The translations under genes were made by a program, and so were the position numbers. The notes beneath the pieces were generated by a model, which worked only from the letters and a program-made list of their open reading frames with translations, ran no database searches and was not told where the DNA came from. From Daphnia pulex (lineage: Eukaryota > Arthropoda > Branchiopoda > Diplostraca > Daphniidae), in NCBI RefSeq assembly GCF_021134715.1, contig NC_060018.1:9317501-9381500 (forward strand): a stretch of 64,000 nucleotides of DNA, written 5' to 3'. Positions 1 through 11,473 of this stretch are shown here, one piece after another. Numbering within the stretch: position 1 is the stretch's first letter; every line of letters begins with the position of its first letter.

Positions 1-334
1 ACCCTAAAACTATCTCCCTACCACCCTCCGCGCTACGCTAGCGCCACTGCCGACCAGCGCGACGTCAACCACATGACCTGGAATGACGAATTCTTCCGTG
101 TCTTAGAATTAATTTTAAAGAAGAGTTTCTTTAACTTTTTTCATTGCTCCATTTAGAATTAATTTTAGTATAATCAACATAGTAATAGAAATTTTTTCCA
201 AATGACCACGATACTTTTACTCTGCCCAGCTATTGAAATGACTACCATCTTCTCTAGGTCTTTGCCATCAATAGATGTTGTATACTTGTATGCTCCTCTT
301 TGCTGAAGCCACCTACCACCTCGGCCATCTGGAT

Positions 335-724
335 TCAAACGGCCTGGTGGAGGCTGATGGTGCGGTGGTGGTGGATGGAATTATCCAATTCGACAACCAC
401 GAAGTGATAGCCGCTGCTGCTGCCAAAATCCAGGTAATTTGCCGAATTTTCCACCAAAATTTCCAACACTGCGTCTTCAAATGCTTTGCGATCGCCTCTG
501 TCAATGGCGGCCACTTTCAGTTTGTACTGAGCTTTTCGGGCGCTATTGAGCGGCTGACTCCTCAAGTGGATGATTCCGGTTTGCTCCTTGACGTCAAAAA
601 CACCTTTGCCTCCTCTTTTGATACCATAAGTCACTTGAGCAATTTCATCTTCGTCCTCGTCCATAAAGTAACCGTGGCGACCTCGCAAAGCCGGGATGAG
701 TGAGTTAAAGTAAGCTGTTGGCAA
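335..724 (-). pseudogene. Cadherin-repeat-like fragment
   Basis: Reading down from 724, the frame gives a typical second half of an extracellular cadherin repeat: a Gly-x-Phe-Asp-Val strand, Thr-Gly-Ile-Ile-His-Leu, then YKLKVAAIDRGDRKAFEDAV and LEILVEN. The order 'G.F.V...TG.I.L ... Y.L.V.A.D.G' is the cadherin hallmark. The match stops near 430, where NDNxPxF would be expected. The rest of the open frame (FGSSSGYHFVVVELDN onward) does not look like cadherin and could be read-through past a lost splice site. No transmembrane segment or second repeat is visible, and a DIRS-like element abuts it at about 740. It may be a single exon of a large cadherin gene or a relic; I favour a relic because nothing on either side continues it. 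Confidence 0.45.
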
Positions 725-742
725 ACAAGAAGTAAATGATCT

Positions 743-1889
743 CCTTCAAATAGGGGCTATAGTTGAGCCAGGCAGAATTGACTTTGTTAGCCCTATGTTT
801 ATCATTCCGAAAGCCTCATGGGGTTTTAGACCCATCATTAATCTTAAAAAGCTGAATGAGTTCTTCACCCCCATTTTAAGATAGAGAACATTAATACGCT
901 TAGGCATCTAATTATCAAGGGGGACTGGATGTTCAAGCTGGACTTCAAAGACGCATACCTAACGGTACCAGACTAAGAGGATCAACAAAATTATTTGCAG
1001 TTCCTTTGTGAAGAGAAAATCTACCAGTATGTTTATCTGCCTTTTGGTTTGGTTTCCGCTCCATGGGCGTTCACAAAATTTCTTAATCTTTTTGGGCCGC
1101 GAATCAAATAAAGTTTTAGGACGCCACGTAAACACGGTTCCAGATAAGATTCCCTATATGGCTTTGTACCGACAGGCAATTGAAAGATCAAGCAGATCTC
1201 ACCAGGGTTGTCTCGACGGTAGATAAAGGGCTAAACCAGTAGTTGCGTTTTTGCGCAGTCTGGGATGTCGACTGGTCATTTATTTGGATGACATTATTTT
1301 ATTATCCCAGTGCAAAAACAGGCTCGTACAGACACTTTCATTCGTGAAAAGCCTGCTTCAAGTGTTGGGTTTCGTAATTAATGATTTCAAATCCTCCCTG
1401 TTGCCACTTCAGTTTTTAGAGTTTCTGGGTATGCTGGTAGATTCGGTAGACCTAAAAATTTTCCTCCCCGAAAATGAAATTGAATCGATCCGAATAAAAG
1501 GTTCCGATGCGCTGTCAAAATCTAATCTACCGCTTCGAGACTTAGCGAGCTTGATGCTGGGCAAATTTAATTGGGAGGAGTCAATGATTCCTTTATCTAG
1601 GGCACATTACAGGGCCGCCCAAGCCGTGTTCATCGAGCATTCCAGATTATGTGGGGAAGATTTGCAAGCTAAGATTCCTCTCTCACGGATATCCAAAATG
1701 GACCTTGTCAGGTGGATGAATAAATTCGTCTTTCTACCAAGAAGGAATATTTTTGAAGCCGAGCCAGCCTTAACTATTTACGCCGACGCATCATTAACGG
1801 GTTGGGGCTCAGTTTGCCGCGATATCAGTACTGGGATAACCTGGACGTCCAATGAGAGTTCCCACCAGCAGAATCGATTTAAACTTTAA
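743..1889 (+). pseudogene. DIRS-like retrotransposon, reverse transcriptase/RNase H remnant
   Basis: The first frame (about 743-885) reads through RT motifs: GAIVEPGRIDFVSPMFIIPK, then GFRPIINLKKLNEFF, ending in a stop. After frameshifts, 'LIIKGDWMFKLDFKDAYLTV' is seen near 905-975 and 'YVYLPFGLVSAPWAFTKFL' near 1028-1085. A longer frame (1251-1889) carries the catalytic YLDD box (1281-1292), the conserved 'LPLRDLASLMLGKFNW' block and an RNase H start 'YADASLTGWGS'. The LRDLA-GKFNW and arm-end RNase H order are typical of DIRS/Ngaro elements rather than Gypsy or Copia. No tyrosine recombinase or terminal repeats follow. At least three frame breaks or stops make the copy inactive. Confidence 0.8.
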
Positions 1890-1905
1890 TTTCCTCCCGC
1901 CCTCC

Positions 1906-4449
1906 CGTTACAGTCAAACGACACTGTTGGTATATACATTTTTAGAGGTTTTCTGCCGCCAGTCACATTTAACCAACGGTTTTCCGTCCGTCAAGTTCTA
2001 ACGCTATGTCCTTGTTTTCAATCTTTCCCCTTCTCGCAGGTACGCTAATGATTATTTACGCGGTAGAGGAGGAAGAGGAAGCCGTTGTCGAGGAAAACAT
2101 TGAGGATGCAATGAAAAAAAAAACACCCACCCGTTGTATTCTTCTTTTAAATGGTCTGAAGAGGGGCGTGATGTCTATTTTTCTTACCCTACTCCTTTAA
2201 AGTTTTAGAAAACAATTGGTCAAAACAGGTCAAATCGATTCTCTCTATCTCATACAATCTAAATTGTATTGGCGGAATACCTGAGACAATTCTAAATTTT
2301 TCGGTTTTGAAATATAAAAAATGAATTTACCAACATTATTTGCACTTAAGCTGTCTAGGATTAAGGAAAAAATCTTGGTAACAAAGGTCGGCTTGCAATT
2401 ACAAATTTTTTTTTCTTTACGAGTATTGCCAAAAGGAATTCTTAGTTCAGAAATAACTTAAAAATTGTTGAAAAAGTCATCACTGAGCCTTCCTTTTTGG
2501 TTCTTCTTAATTATTGTTCTGCTTTTATTACTTACTACCGTCCTCTCCCTCTCTCTTTCTTAGGATATCCAAAGGGATAGGAATAATAGTCCGGTATGAA
2601 TAGCAATTTTACGTAAAACAAATTGCAATATTTTTCTTCGTGAGCATTTATTTTACTTATGTATACTTATTTCTTTAATCTTGTTGTTGAAGTATTCTGT
2701 CTGAAGCATTCTGCTACGCCACGTCACTCAATTTGGGTGTGGCTGAAAGTAGATTGAGAATAAATTTAAAAAATAAATAAATATGGGCTTTATCATTGGT
2801 CTTTAAATATTTTATGTTTAAAATTACCAGCCAAGTTTTGAAGATCTTGGCCACGTCCAATTATTTAAGAAAAATCTTGAATCTAAACCGATTAGATTTC
2901 ATAGTAAAGAATTTCGATTTTACCGACGAAGGAATGTAATCCAACCTAAAAATATCAAAAAATGTATATGATATATGATATATGATATATCCTACTAGAT
3001 GGTTATTTGCTATTCGCTGTCGCTAGTTGCTAGTTTAAAACAAAAATTGTGTTACGCAATGAAATATCTGTGGATTTCAAATAGATTTTAGGCATCCGAA
3101 GAACAACCGAGACGAACAACCTTGGTATTTCGTTCTTTAATATTGTAAGGATCAACTCGGGGTCTTACTTTACTTGAGCAAATGCAATTCTCAAGTATCA
3201 TCGGATGATGATGGTTCTGTATTACTTTTATGAACACTACAGTTCAAAACAATAACATAAACTTAAAGCTAAGACCCTTAAAGCAAGTGCTTTAGGAAGA
3301 AGTTGCTGGAGTGGTCACGTTTGGCAGACTATCTTCTGAGGGGAAATTCCATACCAGGGAACGCGGTTGTCGGCGTGTTGAGAATTGAGGTCGTGATGGT
3401 GTCTCCTTTCCAGTGCAGTAGTTGAGATGCCCCACTTCCTGGGTATTACTTCTAACGCTCTCCAGTGGCTAGATCTGGTTGGCCACTACTTCATAGATAA
3501 AGGTAGCTTCTCGATCCTTGCAATATTAAACAATTTCTTTACTTTATACTTTGACTGATTTATAACATGAAGCTGTGATATAAATTTAAATCTGAAACCT
3601 TTTCCCTTCAATCCTGTGATCGACTCTCACTTTGCAGCAGGAGACGCAAGTCAATCATGGTAAATAAGCAAATGAAGGTGGTGTTCCAGCCGTCATGTCA
3701 AATTCTCTCAATACTTTTGCATGGGAAAAGTCGAAGATCCCTTGTACAGTTATATGGTAGGCAATGGGAGGTAAGCTATTGAAAGAAAAAGGAGCGAATT
3801 AAATTTCTTTTGTCAAATATCGTTGAAAAGACGAACACGAAAACTTTTCAAATTTTTTCGCTTCTCCGATCGAAATTTTTTTTTATTTTATTTAATTTTG
3901 TTTTTATTTTGTTTTGCTTCTGATCGTGAATTCGATGAACATCAGCATGCTTTTACTATGGATTTAATAGATTTAAAGGATGCATTACGAAAAAAGCGTT
4001 ACATTTTTTTTCTCTTCTTCATAATCTTTGGTTTGATTTTATTGTAATTATTACCGTTTATTATGTGCAGCATAAGAAAACTGAGAAACAAGATACAAAT
4101 AGAGGACAAATATGTTTTGTTATTCAGGGTTTTATTTAGCTTTAGGTTTGTATTTTTATTAAACTAATCAACGACCGGTGTGACTCACTTTCGTCAACAC
4201 ACCTCCCGCGTGACGGACAGCCTCGTTTTCTACTTGTGCATACAGCACCACCGGCACGAATCCTTTTCTTCTTGACGTGCCTACAACCCCCCCCCCTCGT
4301 GCTGAATAGTTGTTAGTTTCGTGATTATCCTTCTCTCAGTGGTCGTCTGAACTCCTCAACGGATATCTTACTAAATATAATGTACTCAGTACATTTCTGT
4401 CTCTTACTTGTCATATTTAATCCAAGGTAATTACATTTTGTGTTTTTTA
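1906..4449. other. AT-rich stretch without a recognisable gene
   Basis: Only short unconvincing open frames occur here. One acidic 64-codon frame at 2006-2200 (run of Glu around residue 20) has no recognisable family. A short tandem array of a TATGATA-like unit lies at about 2962-2990. Poly-C of nine bases occurs near 4285. I see no splice-linked exons. Confidence 0.5.
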
Positions 4450-4960
4450 TTGGGTTAACCTCCCGTCTATCTTAGGGGGTTTAATTTACGCTAAGAACAA
4501 ACATATCATAAACAACATATCATAATAACAATGATCATCTTTCAGGTTAATTCTGGCTTCCACCTGAATAAATATCAACAAACATCTGTCTGTGTCTATA
4601 GGATGGTTTTTTCTAGACATCAAATAGAAGGAGCTAGAACATGCCGTGGAAGTTCTACCCTTCATGTCACAGTACGGATACTGCTTTTATTGTAGCAGGC
4701 CGAGCTAATAATTTCAGGGTCCAGTTGAGGTGCCACAGGGAGGTGCAAACAGCTCTCCACAGGCTTTACCCACATCTATTCAACAAATCAAATATCCATA
4801 AATATGCGTTCAACTGCACAGTAATACACAATCCTTGGGCATTTGAAAACGTAAGTATTGGTAGGTCAAATTTTAAAAATAACAACTAACCTTTACTGTT
4901 TTTGCAAGTTGCAGTTATTTCTATTCATGGATGGGGTTTCGACCAGAATATGTACCACTC
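4450..4960 (+). CDS. Unrecognised small gene family, tandem copy 1 (partial)
   Basis: This is the first of two direct repeats (the second is at 5062-5520). An acceptor-like TGTCTATAG precedes an exon at 4601-4850, which begins with Met-Val-Phe-Ser and ends at a good donor, GTAAGT, at 4851. The downstream part encodes CHREVQTALHRLYPHLFNK, then NIHKYAFNCTVIHNPWAFEN. The same order is kept in copy 2 and in the inverted copy at 10496-10785, which argues that this is the real reading frame. A small indel near 4670-4685 shifts the frame relative to copy 2, so this copy may be damaged. A second acceptor-like TTTTTGCAAGTTGCAG lies near 4914. I do not recognise the family; there is no signal peptide or membrane segment in the part seen. 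Confidence 0.4.
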
Positions 4961-5061
4961 CTACCCACCCAAGACGGAAAAAAGAGGAGGAAAAAAGAAG
5001 AGTCGAGTCTCAAAGTCTCAAAGCCCATTATTACTGATTGATTATTGATTGGCGGGATATT

Positions 5062-5520
5062 AAAGGGTTCACCTCCTGTCTATTAAGGGTTCACTACCAC
5101 ATCACGCTAACAACAAACATATCTTAAACAAAATATAATAATAACAATATTATCTTTCATGTTTATTCTTGCATGTGTGTGTCTACAGGATGGTTATATC
5201 CAAACAACAAATACGAGCAGCCAGAACATGCCGTGGACATTCTGAACTGCATGTCACAGTTCGAACTGCTTTTATGGCAGCAGACAGAGCGACTAGTTTC
5301 ATGGCTCAGGTGACCTGCGACAGAGAAGTGCAGACGGCTCTTCACAGGTTGTTCCCTCATCGCTTCAACCAATCGAACATCCATGCGTATGCATTTAATT
5401 GCACTTGTAGTATTGGTAGGTTAAAATTTAAAAAAAAAAAAAAAAAAACAGCTAACCTCTACTGTTTATGCAGGTTGCAGTAATTCCTACCCATGGATAG
5501 GGTGTCAACCGAAATCTATT
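5062..5520 (+). pseudogene. Unrecognised small gene family, tandem copy 2
   Basis: Direct repeat of the preceding unit, offset by about 560-610 bases, including the upstream 'cacctcctgtctatta' flank and the downstream 'catggatagggtg' flank. The exon opens after the acceptor GTGTGTCTACAG at 5188 with MVISKQQIRAAR, followed by HVTVRTAFMAADRATSF, CDREVQTALHRLFPHRF and AYAFNCT. Compared with copy 1, about 30 bases are missing around 5405, removing the 'VIHNPWAFEN' end and the splice donor. A run of 18 A follows at 5432-5449. An Ala/Gly-rich exon lies 3' of it (5611-5822). The loss of the donor suggests a non-functional copy, though the upstream frame is open from 5190. Confidence 0.4.
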
Positions 5521-5610
5521 ACTTTCGATCGCCGCTGCGTTGATTCAGAACAACGGTACTCCATTAATTAATTGTTTTAGATTCTTTTCTTTATACCTCT
5601 TACCTTTGTA

Positions 5611-5822
5611 GCAGTTCGTGGAAATTGTGGACGACGTAGTCCAAGAGGGGCAGGACGTGGTGCTTTGGCCGCAGGACTTGGTGCCTTGGCCGCAGTACGT
5701 GGTGCGTTGGCTGCTTAGCCTGTTGCATTGGCTGTTTGGCCTGGTGCATTTGCCGCTGGGCATGGTGCATTGGGTGCTGGACGTTATGACTCCCTCGCAT
5801 CACGCTTATTCATATTAGTTCG
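5611..5822 (+). pseudogene. Ala/Gly-repeat exon next to the small gene family
   Basis: After an acceptor-like TTACCTTTGTAG the frame starting Ala-Val-Arg-Gly encodes RGAGRGALAAGLGALAAV, RGALAA, a stop at about 5716, then PGAFAAGHGALGAGRYDSL and a terminal stop near 5822. It is an imprecise tandem of a Gly-Ala-Leu-Ala-Ala unit. A compositionally similar exon (9887-10281, minus) accompanies the inverted family copy, so the two parts probably belonged to one gene. The in-frame stop suggests decay. The long open frames on the opposite strand here are shadows of this repeat. Confidence 0.35.
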
Positions 5823-6242
5823 TTGAATTTTCTTTTACAGTTTTTTTTATAAATTTGAGCATGCAGCGTCCCCCCATTTTGAGTTTTTGAAGATAAAGAG
5901 ATTTTTTTTTAGTTTGATACTGCTTGCTTTGCCCCCTTTTTTGCCCCCTCGTTTGTACCCTGGCGGCTTTTTACCCAATTTTACTCAATTAGTATTTGGC
6001 TCAAATATCCTTTGATTTGTATCCCTGTGATGCGCACTGTTTTTGGCTTCCATAAACAAATTTAAATGCACACTTACGACTTTTTCACCCAGCACGTAAC
6101 CTTCCATGCATATGGAGACTGACAAACAGCGTCGTGCGATGCACGGTGGATGCACGGCAACTTGATACAGAAGTAAGTAAATCGTAGTTATAACTATGAC
6201 TTACCATCTTTAATAATTTATTTTTTTGTAGTTGTACGCATC

Positions 6243-6500
6243 GGTATTCCAGCCTCAATGCATCGTAACATTGTTCCCAATTCTCTGGACGAACTGGTGG
6301 GTAAAAAAATACGAGATCTTGCTGCTGCAAGCCGTTCTCTGTATAGTAGCGAACTTCAAACTTTGGAACGAGAATTAATTCGTCTTCGAAAAGAAAGAAG
6401 TAATATAGTAGCTTCAATCAGGGGTGCTAATAAGTTGGTTTCTGTTTCGTTAAATTATAATGCTAGTCTAGTTCTTCACTGTGTTTTTAAATTCATTTGA
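6243..6500 (+). CDS. Small ORF with coiled-coil-like segment, function unknown
   Basis: A TTTATTTTTTTGTAG acceptor-like site just upstream (6218-6232) opens a frame containing MHRNIVPNSLDELVGKKI, then LYSSELQTLERELIRLRKER and SNIVASIRGANK. The heptad spacing of Leu/Ile suggests a short coiled coil. The words 'AC(A/C)GA(C/T)A(A/G)ACAGCGTCGT' occur on both sides (about 6120 and 6645), hinting at a duplicated neighbouring exon. I do not recognise a family. It may be an exon of a lost gene or chance. Confidence 0.22.
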   Translation, partial: GIPASMHRNIVPNSLDELVGKKIRDLAAASRSLYSSELQTLERELIRLRKERSNIVASIRGANKLVSVSLNYNASLVLHCVFKFI

Positions 6501-7118
6501 ATAGATGAAATTGTTGGATTTAGCCCAGATACATGGTGAAAACAAAAAAAATTGTGGTAAAAACAAAAAATTGAGGATTGAATCGAAAAAGCTGATCAGT
6601 CTTAAAAAATTTCCATGAGGCCCATGTAAAGTATTTTAACACCGATAGACAGCGTCGTTCGATGCAAATGCAATTAATTTCTCAAGAAAAAAAAATCTGC
6701 AGTACTCCAAACCCCTGTCGAACTTCATGGGGAATCGCTTTATTATGTAATATTAATGTCACTAAAATTTCGTAGAAATTGATATATTTTTATTATTTAT
6801 TAGGGAAATGCAAGTTTCTTTCTCACACAATGACTCTAGAATGAAGTATATTAAGTCGGGGAATGGTAGAGCAATCGTGTGTGTTCACTAGGCCACTAGA
6901 AGAAAGAGGAAGAGAAGGTGCGATGTTGCCAAATTTTAAAATGGGAAATGAATGACGTTACCAAGTAAAAACAGACTCCTGTATGACATCGATAACATCA
7001 AAGAGATGAAAATGTATGGATTTATTTTTTTTTTTAAATACAGCAATTTAATTTACTTACTTTATTTATAATAGGCTGGTTAGATTTTTTTAGAACTAAA
7101 AATTGGGTTAATAAAGGA

Positions 7119-7139
7119 CAACTCAGCATAGCTGAGTTG
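7119..7139. repeat. Short hairpin
   Basis: The 9-base arms CAACTCAGC and GCTGAGTTG are separated by three bases. It is followed directly by 'gcgctatctcgcaat', a 15-base word that recurs at about 30340. It is probably the end or centre of a small dispersed repeat. Confidence 0.4.
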
Positions 7140-7454
7140 CGCTTGCGCTATCTCGCAATTCAGTCCAATCTATATGGTTTTTCGGTCCCCATCTTGGCCT
7201 CTGGTAAAACTTGTTTTTATTCATAGAATTATGACCAAAACAATTTCATAGTTATTAATAATTTTAATGTGTGGTTTAATTTTTTGTAATTTAATACGAT
7301 AATTTGCAATATCCATATCTGCTTCATTTGTTCAAAATTGATTAAATAATGTTTTTTACAAGAAAAATTATAGTTAAGTTTGATGAAATTTCTTATGTTT
7401 AGTGCTTAGATGTCAACAAAAACATGGGTAATCTTAATGATGGAATTTCAATAT

Positions 7455-7580
7455 GCCGCCGCGCCCCTTGCGGAAGCCAGCTTGGTTCCACTAAATATTA
7501 AGGCCGATATGACTTCTATTGGTCTAAAATTAAGGCCAACAGATAAAACCTTCGGTTTGCTTCCGCAAGGGGCGTGGCGG
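7455..7580. mobile_element. Short inverted-repeat element (MITE-like)
   Basis: The left arm GCCGCGCCCCTTGCGGAAGC and the right arm GCTTCCGCAAGGGGCGTGGC are inverted copies, with one mismatch over about 21-22 bases. They enclose about 80 bases of AT-richer sequence. The high GC of the arms contrasts with the surrounding DNA. No coding capacity and no clear target-site duplication are seen. Confidence 0.55.
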
Positions 7581-9886
7581 AGAGTACAAAAAAATGGCTG
7601 CCAGGCAGAGAGGGAAAAAGGAAAATTGAGCCTCTCAGTAAATTTGCCATATCTCAACCAATAAAATCCGGAAAGAAAATTCTTTTTGGATTTTGGTTGT
7701 TGAGATAGCAATAAACCTTTTTATACAATTAGTTTTTTCTATAGCTCCTTCGCTTTTCAGAAATGTGATGTCAAAGCACCCCCCATTTCTAACAAAATTA
7801 AAAAACCCAAACTTAAACGCTTAATATCTCGGAAACGGGGGGGGGGGAATTTCGTCTTTCTGCAAACGCAGGTAAATCCGGCGTGCAGAGACGAACATAA
7901 TCATATTTTTTTTATATTTTTAAGGCCTTTTCCGGATTTAGATCGGAAAGCCGCTCCGGGATTTCGGTCTACTTGAGTCGTGGATCGCTTGTTCAAATTT
8001 AAAAATGAATTAAAAAATTATTATCACTTGGACTTGGATGGACCACTATTTTTTTTTTCATTTTTAAGTCAACACATGAATTCATAATTACAAACGAGGA
8101 TTTTACTTCGAACACACATTTTTTCTTGTTTTTTTCAATTATATCTATGCAATGGGCAAAAATAATTATATTAATTTTAACTCACAAGTAAAAAAGTCTC
8201 TCGTGGATACAAACACATTGCAGTGATTGATGATTTGTGAACGTTGTATGCATAACAGTCAACAAATTTATCATGGCTTTTTTTAATAGTAATTTTTGTT
8301 CATAGGGTAAACATATTTCTCTTGAGAATTTAATTTAAACTTTCAATACAGGTGTTTAGTTTGTTATTTCGTCAACGTATTTTTTTCCATATTCCTCCCT
8401 GCAATCATTTCTATATCTTCTGAAATAATATCATCAAGGAAGCTGTTTCAGAAGATGTATTTAATAAATTATTTCAATACATATTTTGCTCTGAAGTTTT
8501 AAAATTCCTCATCTCAGATATGCTCGACTTCCTAGTCTTTCTAGGTCTCGCTGGGGGTTCTTAAAATTAAGAAGTAGATGGGTTTTGTGCAAAATTTTTT
8601 GCTATGTCGATTGATTAAAACCGCAATCGCCTAGATTTTTTAGTTTGGGAGATATTTAAAAAAAAACTGAGAGGGGGTAGCCAAAATCTGGACTTTTTTC
8701 GGTTTTTGTGCGGCAGTTTTCTCGTCAACAGCTGAACCTAGAAATATTCGAATTATTTCAAATGATGGGATAGCCCACCTCTTCAAATCTTTTCATGTTT
8801 TTTCGATACTCGGCTCAGAAGCCGAGATATTAAAGATTGAAATATTGAAAAAATTCCTAAAAATTTCTTCGTTTTACGGCCATAACGGGCTTCATCCTAT
8901 AAGCCACCTAGCGCTCGCGAAAACAACATTTCCCCCTCTTTGACTTTCGGGTCTGTTGGGGTGGTCTCCCTCATAACCTCAGCCTACACCTATCGAGAGG
9001 GAGTGGTATCACTGTAAAAATGTAAAACTGTACACTGTACTGCACCAATCATAATAGCTGGAGATACTACTGAGTTGGCTAATTTACGAATTAATTCAAA
9101 TTATTTCACCACAATACAAACCTTGAGTCCCAATTCAAGGAAAAATTGAAAAGCATACAAATAACAAATATTAAAGGGATCCACCTACGAGTGCAAAAAG
9201 CTACTTTATATTTTGGTGTGTTAACAAATCTTGTTTGTTTTTCTTGTATAAAAGCTCCATGCCATCTATAAACTTAGGGGGTTACTAAAACTCAGTGGTC
9301 GGGGCGGGGAATAGATAACCTGGTTAGTAAATTGTACCGCTAGTTGTGCGTCCTTCAGAGGAGTTGGTATACGTTGATATATGGACACTTGATGCGTGAC
9401 TACGTCATGACGCAGTTCTATAAGACGAGCAGGGGAAGCGAAGTTGCGGCACAATTTTTTAAAATCAGTGCCTGGTATTTGTATTTTTTTGCTACAAATT
9501 TGGGATAATTGAATTTTTGTTAAAGACGAATATTTTTAAAGTGATTTCATTGAAAAAAAGACGTTCAATAAAGTAAGATGCATAAGATAAATAAAGAAGA
9601 GATGCCAAAAAGAAAAAAATATGAAGATAATTTTGCAAATTAAACACCTGAAATTAAAACAATAGATTAGATAAAGGATTCCTATTCCTACTCATTTATA
9701 TTTTTCCTTACTTTGTGTTATGAGGTTTTCCTTACACAGGTCAGGAGTGGACTTAAACTCTATCTCCACCAACACGGCCTTTTCCTACAAGTACATTGGC
9801 AACTCGTTTTCCTAGATTTCCACGGTGACCACCTATAGTTAAATTGTTTTAAAATTACAGAACTTTATTTTTAACCCTATTTTACC
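7581..9886. other. Non-coding, repeat-like stretch
   Basis: I see no gene. The word 'TTAATATCTCGG' near 7830 recurs inverted as 'CCGAGATATTAA' near 8822, and a G11 run lies at about 7838. The stretch 8640-9000 ('cctagcgctcgcgaaaacaa', 'gggtctgttggggtggtctc') is more GC-balanced than its flanks and looks like a dispersed element, but I cannot define its ends. Confidence 0.35.
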
Positions 9887-10281
9887 TCAACCACCACCAG
9901 GAGCAGGGACCCTTCCAACAGCGGGAACTTGGTCTTCAGCAGCAGCACCAAGGCCACTTTCAGCACTCTCAACTATTTCAAGGCGGGCCTCAGCAGCCTG
10001 GTCTCCTGCAGCAGCAACAAGGTCTGGTGCACCGAAGCTACCATCAGCAGCATCACGGGGCATTTCCAGACGGGCACCAACAGCCTGTTCTTCTGAAGCA
10101 GAAATATGGTCCGGGTTACCAAGGCCAACCATCAGCAGCATCTCGGAGCATTTCAATGTGTGCAGCTGCAACTTGGGCTTGAGCAGCATTGGCTCCCACA
10201 GCAGCACCAAGACCACGAATGCCACCACCAGGATGGGCTCCAGCACGAGCAACAAGGGCTGCAGCGCCTCTACCTGAGTGG
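9887..10281 (-). pseudogene. Ala/Gly-rich repeat exon, minus strand
   Basis: Read downward from an acceptor-like TTTTCCACTCAG at about 10282, the frame encodes RGAAALVARAGAHPGGGIRG, then LGAAVGANAAQAQVAAAHIE and MLRDAADG. A one-base shift near 10120 is needed to continue into EEQAVGARLEMPRDAADGS, FGAPDLVAAAGDQAAEARLE and the final PAPGGG plus stop. The phrase 'ARLEMPRDAADG / HIEMLRDAADG' repeats, so this is a degenerate tandem of about 35 residues. It lies 3' of the inverted small-family copy (10496-10785) on the same strand, matching the layout at 5.1-5.8 kb. A short bridging frame (GAADRGDFLPAMAGAHSEQY) occurs at about 10365-10440. Confidence 0.4.
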
Positions 10282-10495
10282 AAAATAATATAAGTATTTA
10301 CAAATGATGAAATTTTTTACTTTATAAAAACCATGTTCATGAGGATCATTCAATATTATTCCAGCTGCAATTGTGAGTAATACTGCTCGCTGTGGGCCCC
10401 AGCCATGGCTGGTAAAAAATCACCCCGATCAGCAGCACCAAAAAAGGTTTGAAAATAATTTTAAGTAAACATTTTTTTATTATATCTATACGTAC

Positions 10496-10785
10496 CCCGT
10501 TAAAAGCCCATATGTTATGAAAGACAATGCAGTTGAAAATATACTTAAAAATATACAAAAATAATATTTACAAAATATTTACAAAAATATACCTTTGATA
10601 GGCTCTTGTAAGAGTTACGGAAGATCCTGTGTAGGCCAGCCAGAACCTCACGATGACAAGCTATTTTAGTGATGAAGTTTTCGGCCGTCAAGCTTGCTGA
10701 GAATGCGACCCTGACTCTAACAGCTTGCATGGAGTCTCTCAACCATCAATCGGGCTTTTCTTATTTTGAACTTTGAAAGGACCAT
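10496..10785 (-). pseudogene. Unrecognised small gene family, inverted copy 3
   Basis: Read from 10785 downward, it starts MVLSKFKIRKAR (compare MVISKQQIRAAR in copy 2). After one frame break it gives VRVRVAFSASLTAENFITKI, then ACHREVLAGLHRIFRNSYK. After an AT-rich insertion it gives FNCIVFHNIWAFNG, ending at a donor GTACG at 10495. Conservation with copies 1 and 2 is in protein rather than in DNA wording, which implies past selection on this frame. The inserted AT repeat (about 10545-10590) and the frameshift make this copy likely dead. Confidence 0.4.
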
Positions 10786-11473
10786 CTTTCTAAAACGGAA
10801 TGACAACAAATCATGCACAGAGATAAAACGTTTGAAAATTTATGTTTTCAAATTCTAGGAGAAAATTTTTTTTCTGTTGTTTCCAAAGCCAACATGTTGG
10901 CCAAGATGTTTACGACTTAGCTTTAAAAAAAGCTTTAACAAAGCTTTAAAAAAAGCTTAAATTGCAGCTAATTGTTTTTCTTCTTTTGTAGACATTTCCT
11001 AACCTTTAATTAATATAAATTAATACCATATCTGAAGAAATTCAGCTAAGCAAGTTTTTGGCAACAATGGCAAGTCACATCATAGTTCAATTTAAATAAT
11101 TATGAAGGGATGTGAAACCTGGGACTCTGTATCAAAACAGCAATGTATCATTCATTCAAAATACCCAGTGCTTGTTGCTTAAGAACTGCTATAATGAAAA
11201 GTGATTTACCGCTCTTGTTTTTTCTCCTTATTTATTATAGAGGCAATAAGCTTCCAGAATTTGAATTACCTATTATGTTAACTCATCCGCATCTTCACTA
11301 GATAAATCCATCGAGGTGAGCAATCATAAATATCATAAACCTGATTTGAAACCATACCTGCCTCTGAAAGAGAAAAGAACAGAACATAATTAATAACAGT
11401 TCGATTTCAATTGTTGGACGTTTTTCAACCCTTGTTGAACATATGAAATCAGCTGCCGTCAGACAGTAACCTC
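10786..11473. other. Non-coding stretch
   Basis: No gene is seen. Two near-identical 'AAAAAAAGCTTTAA' words lie at 10920-10960. The sequence leads into the second DIRS-like element. Confidence 0.4.
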
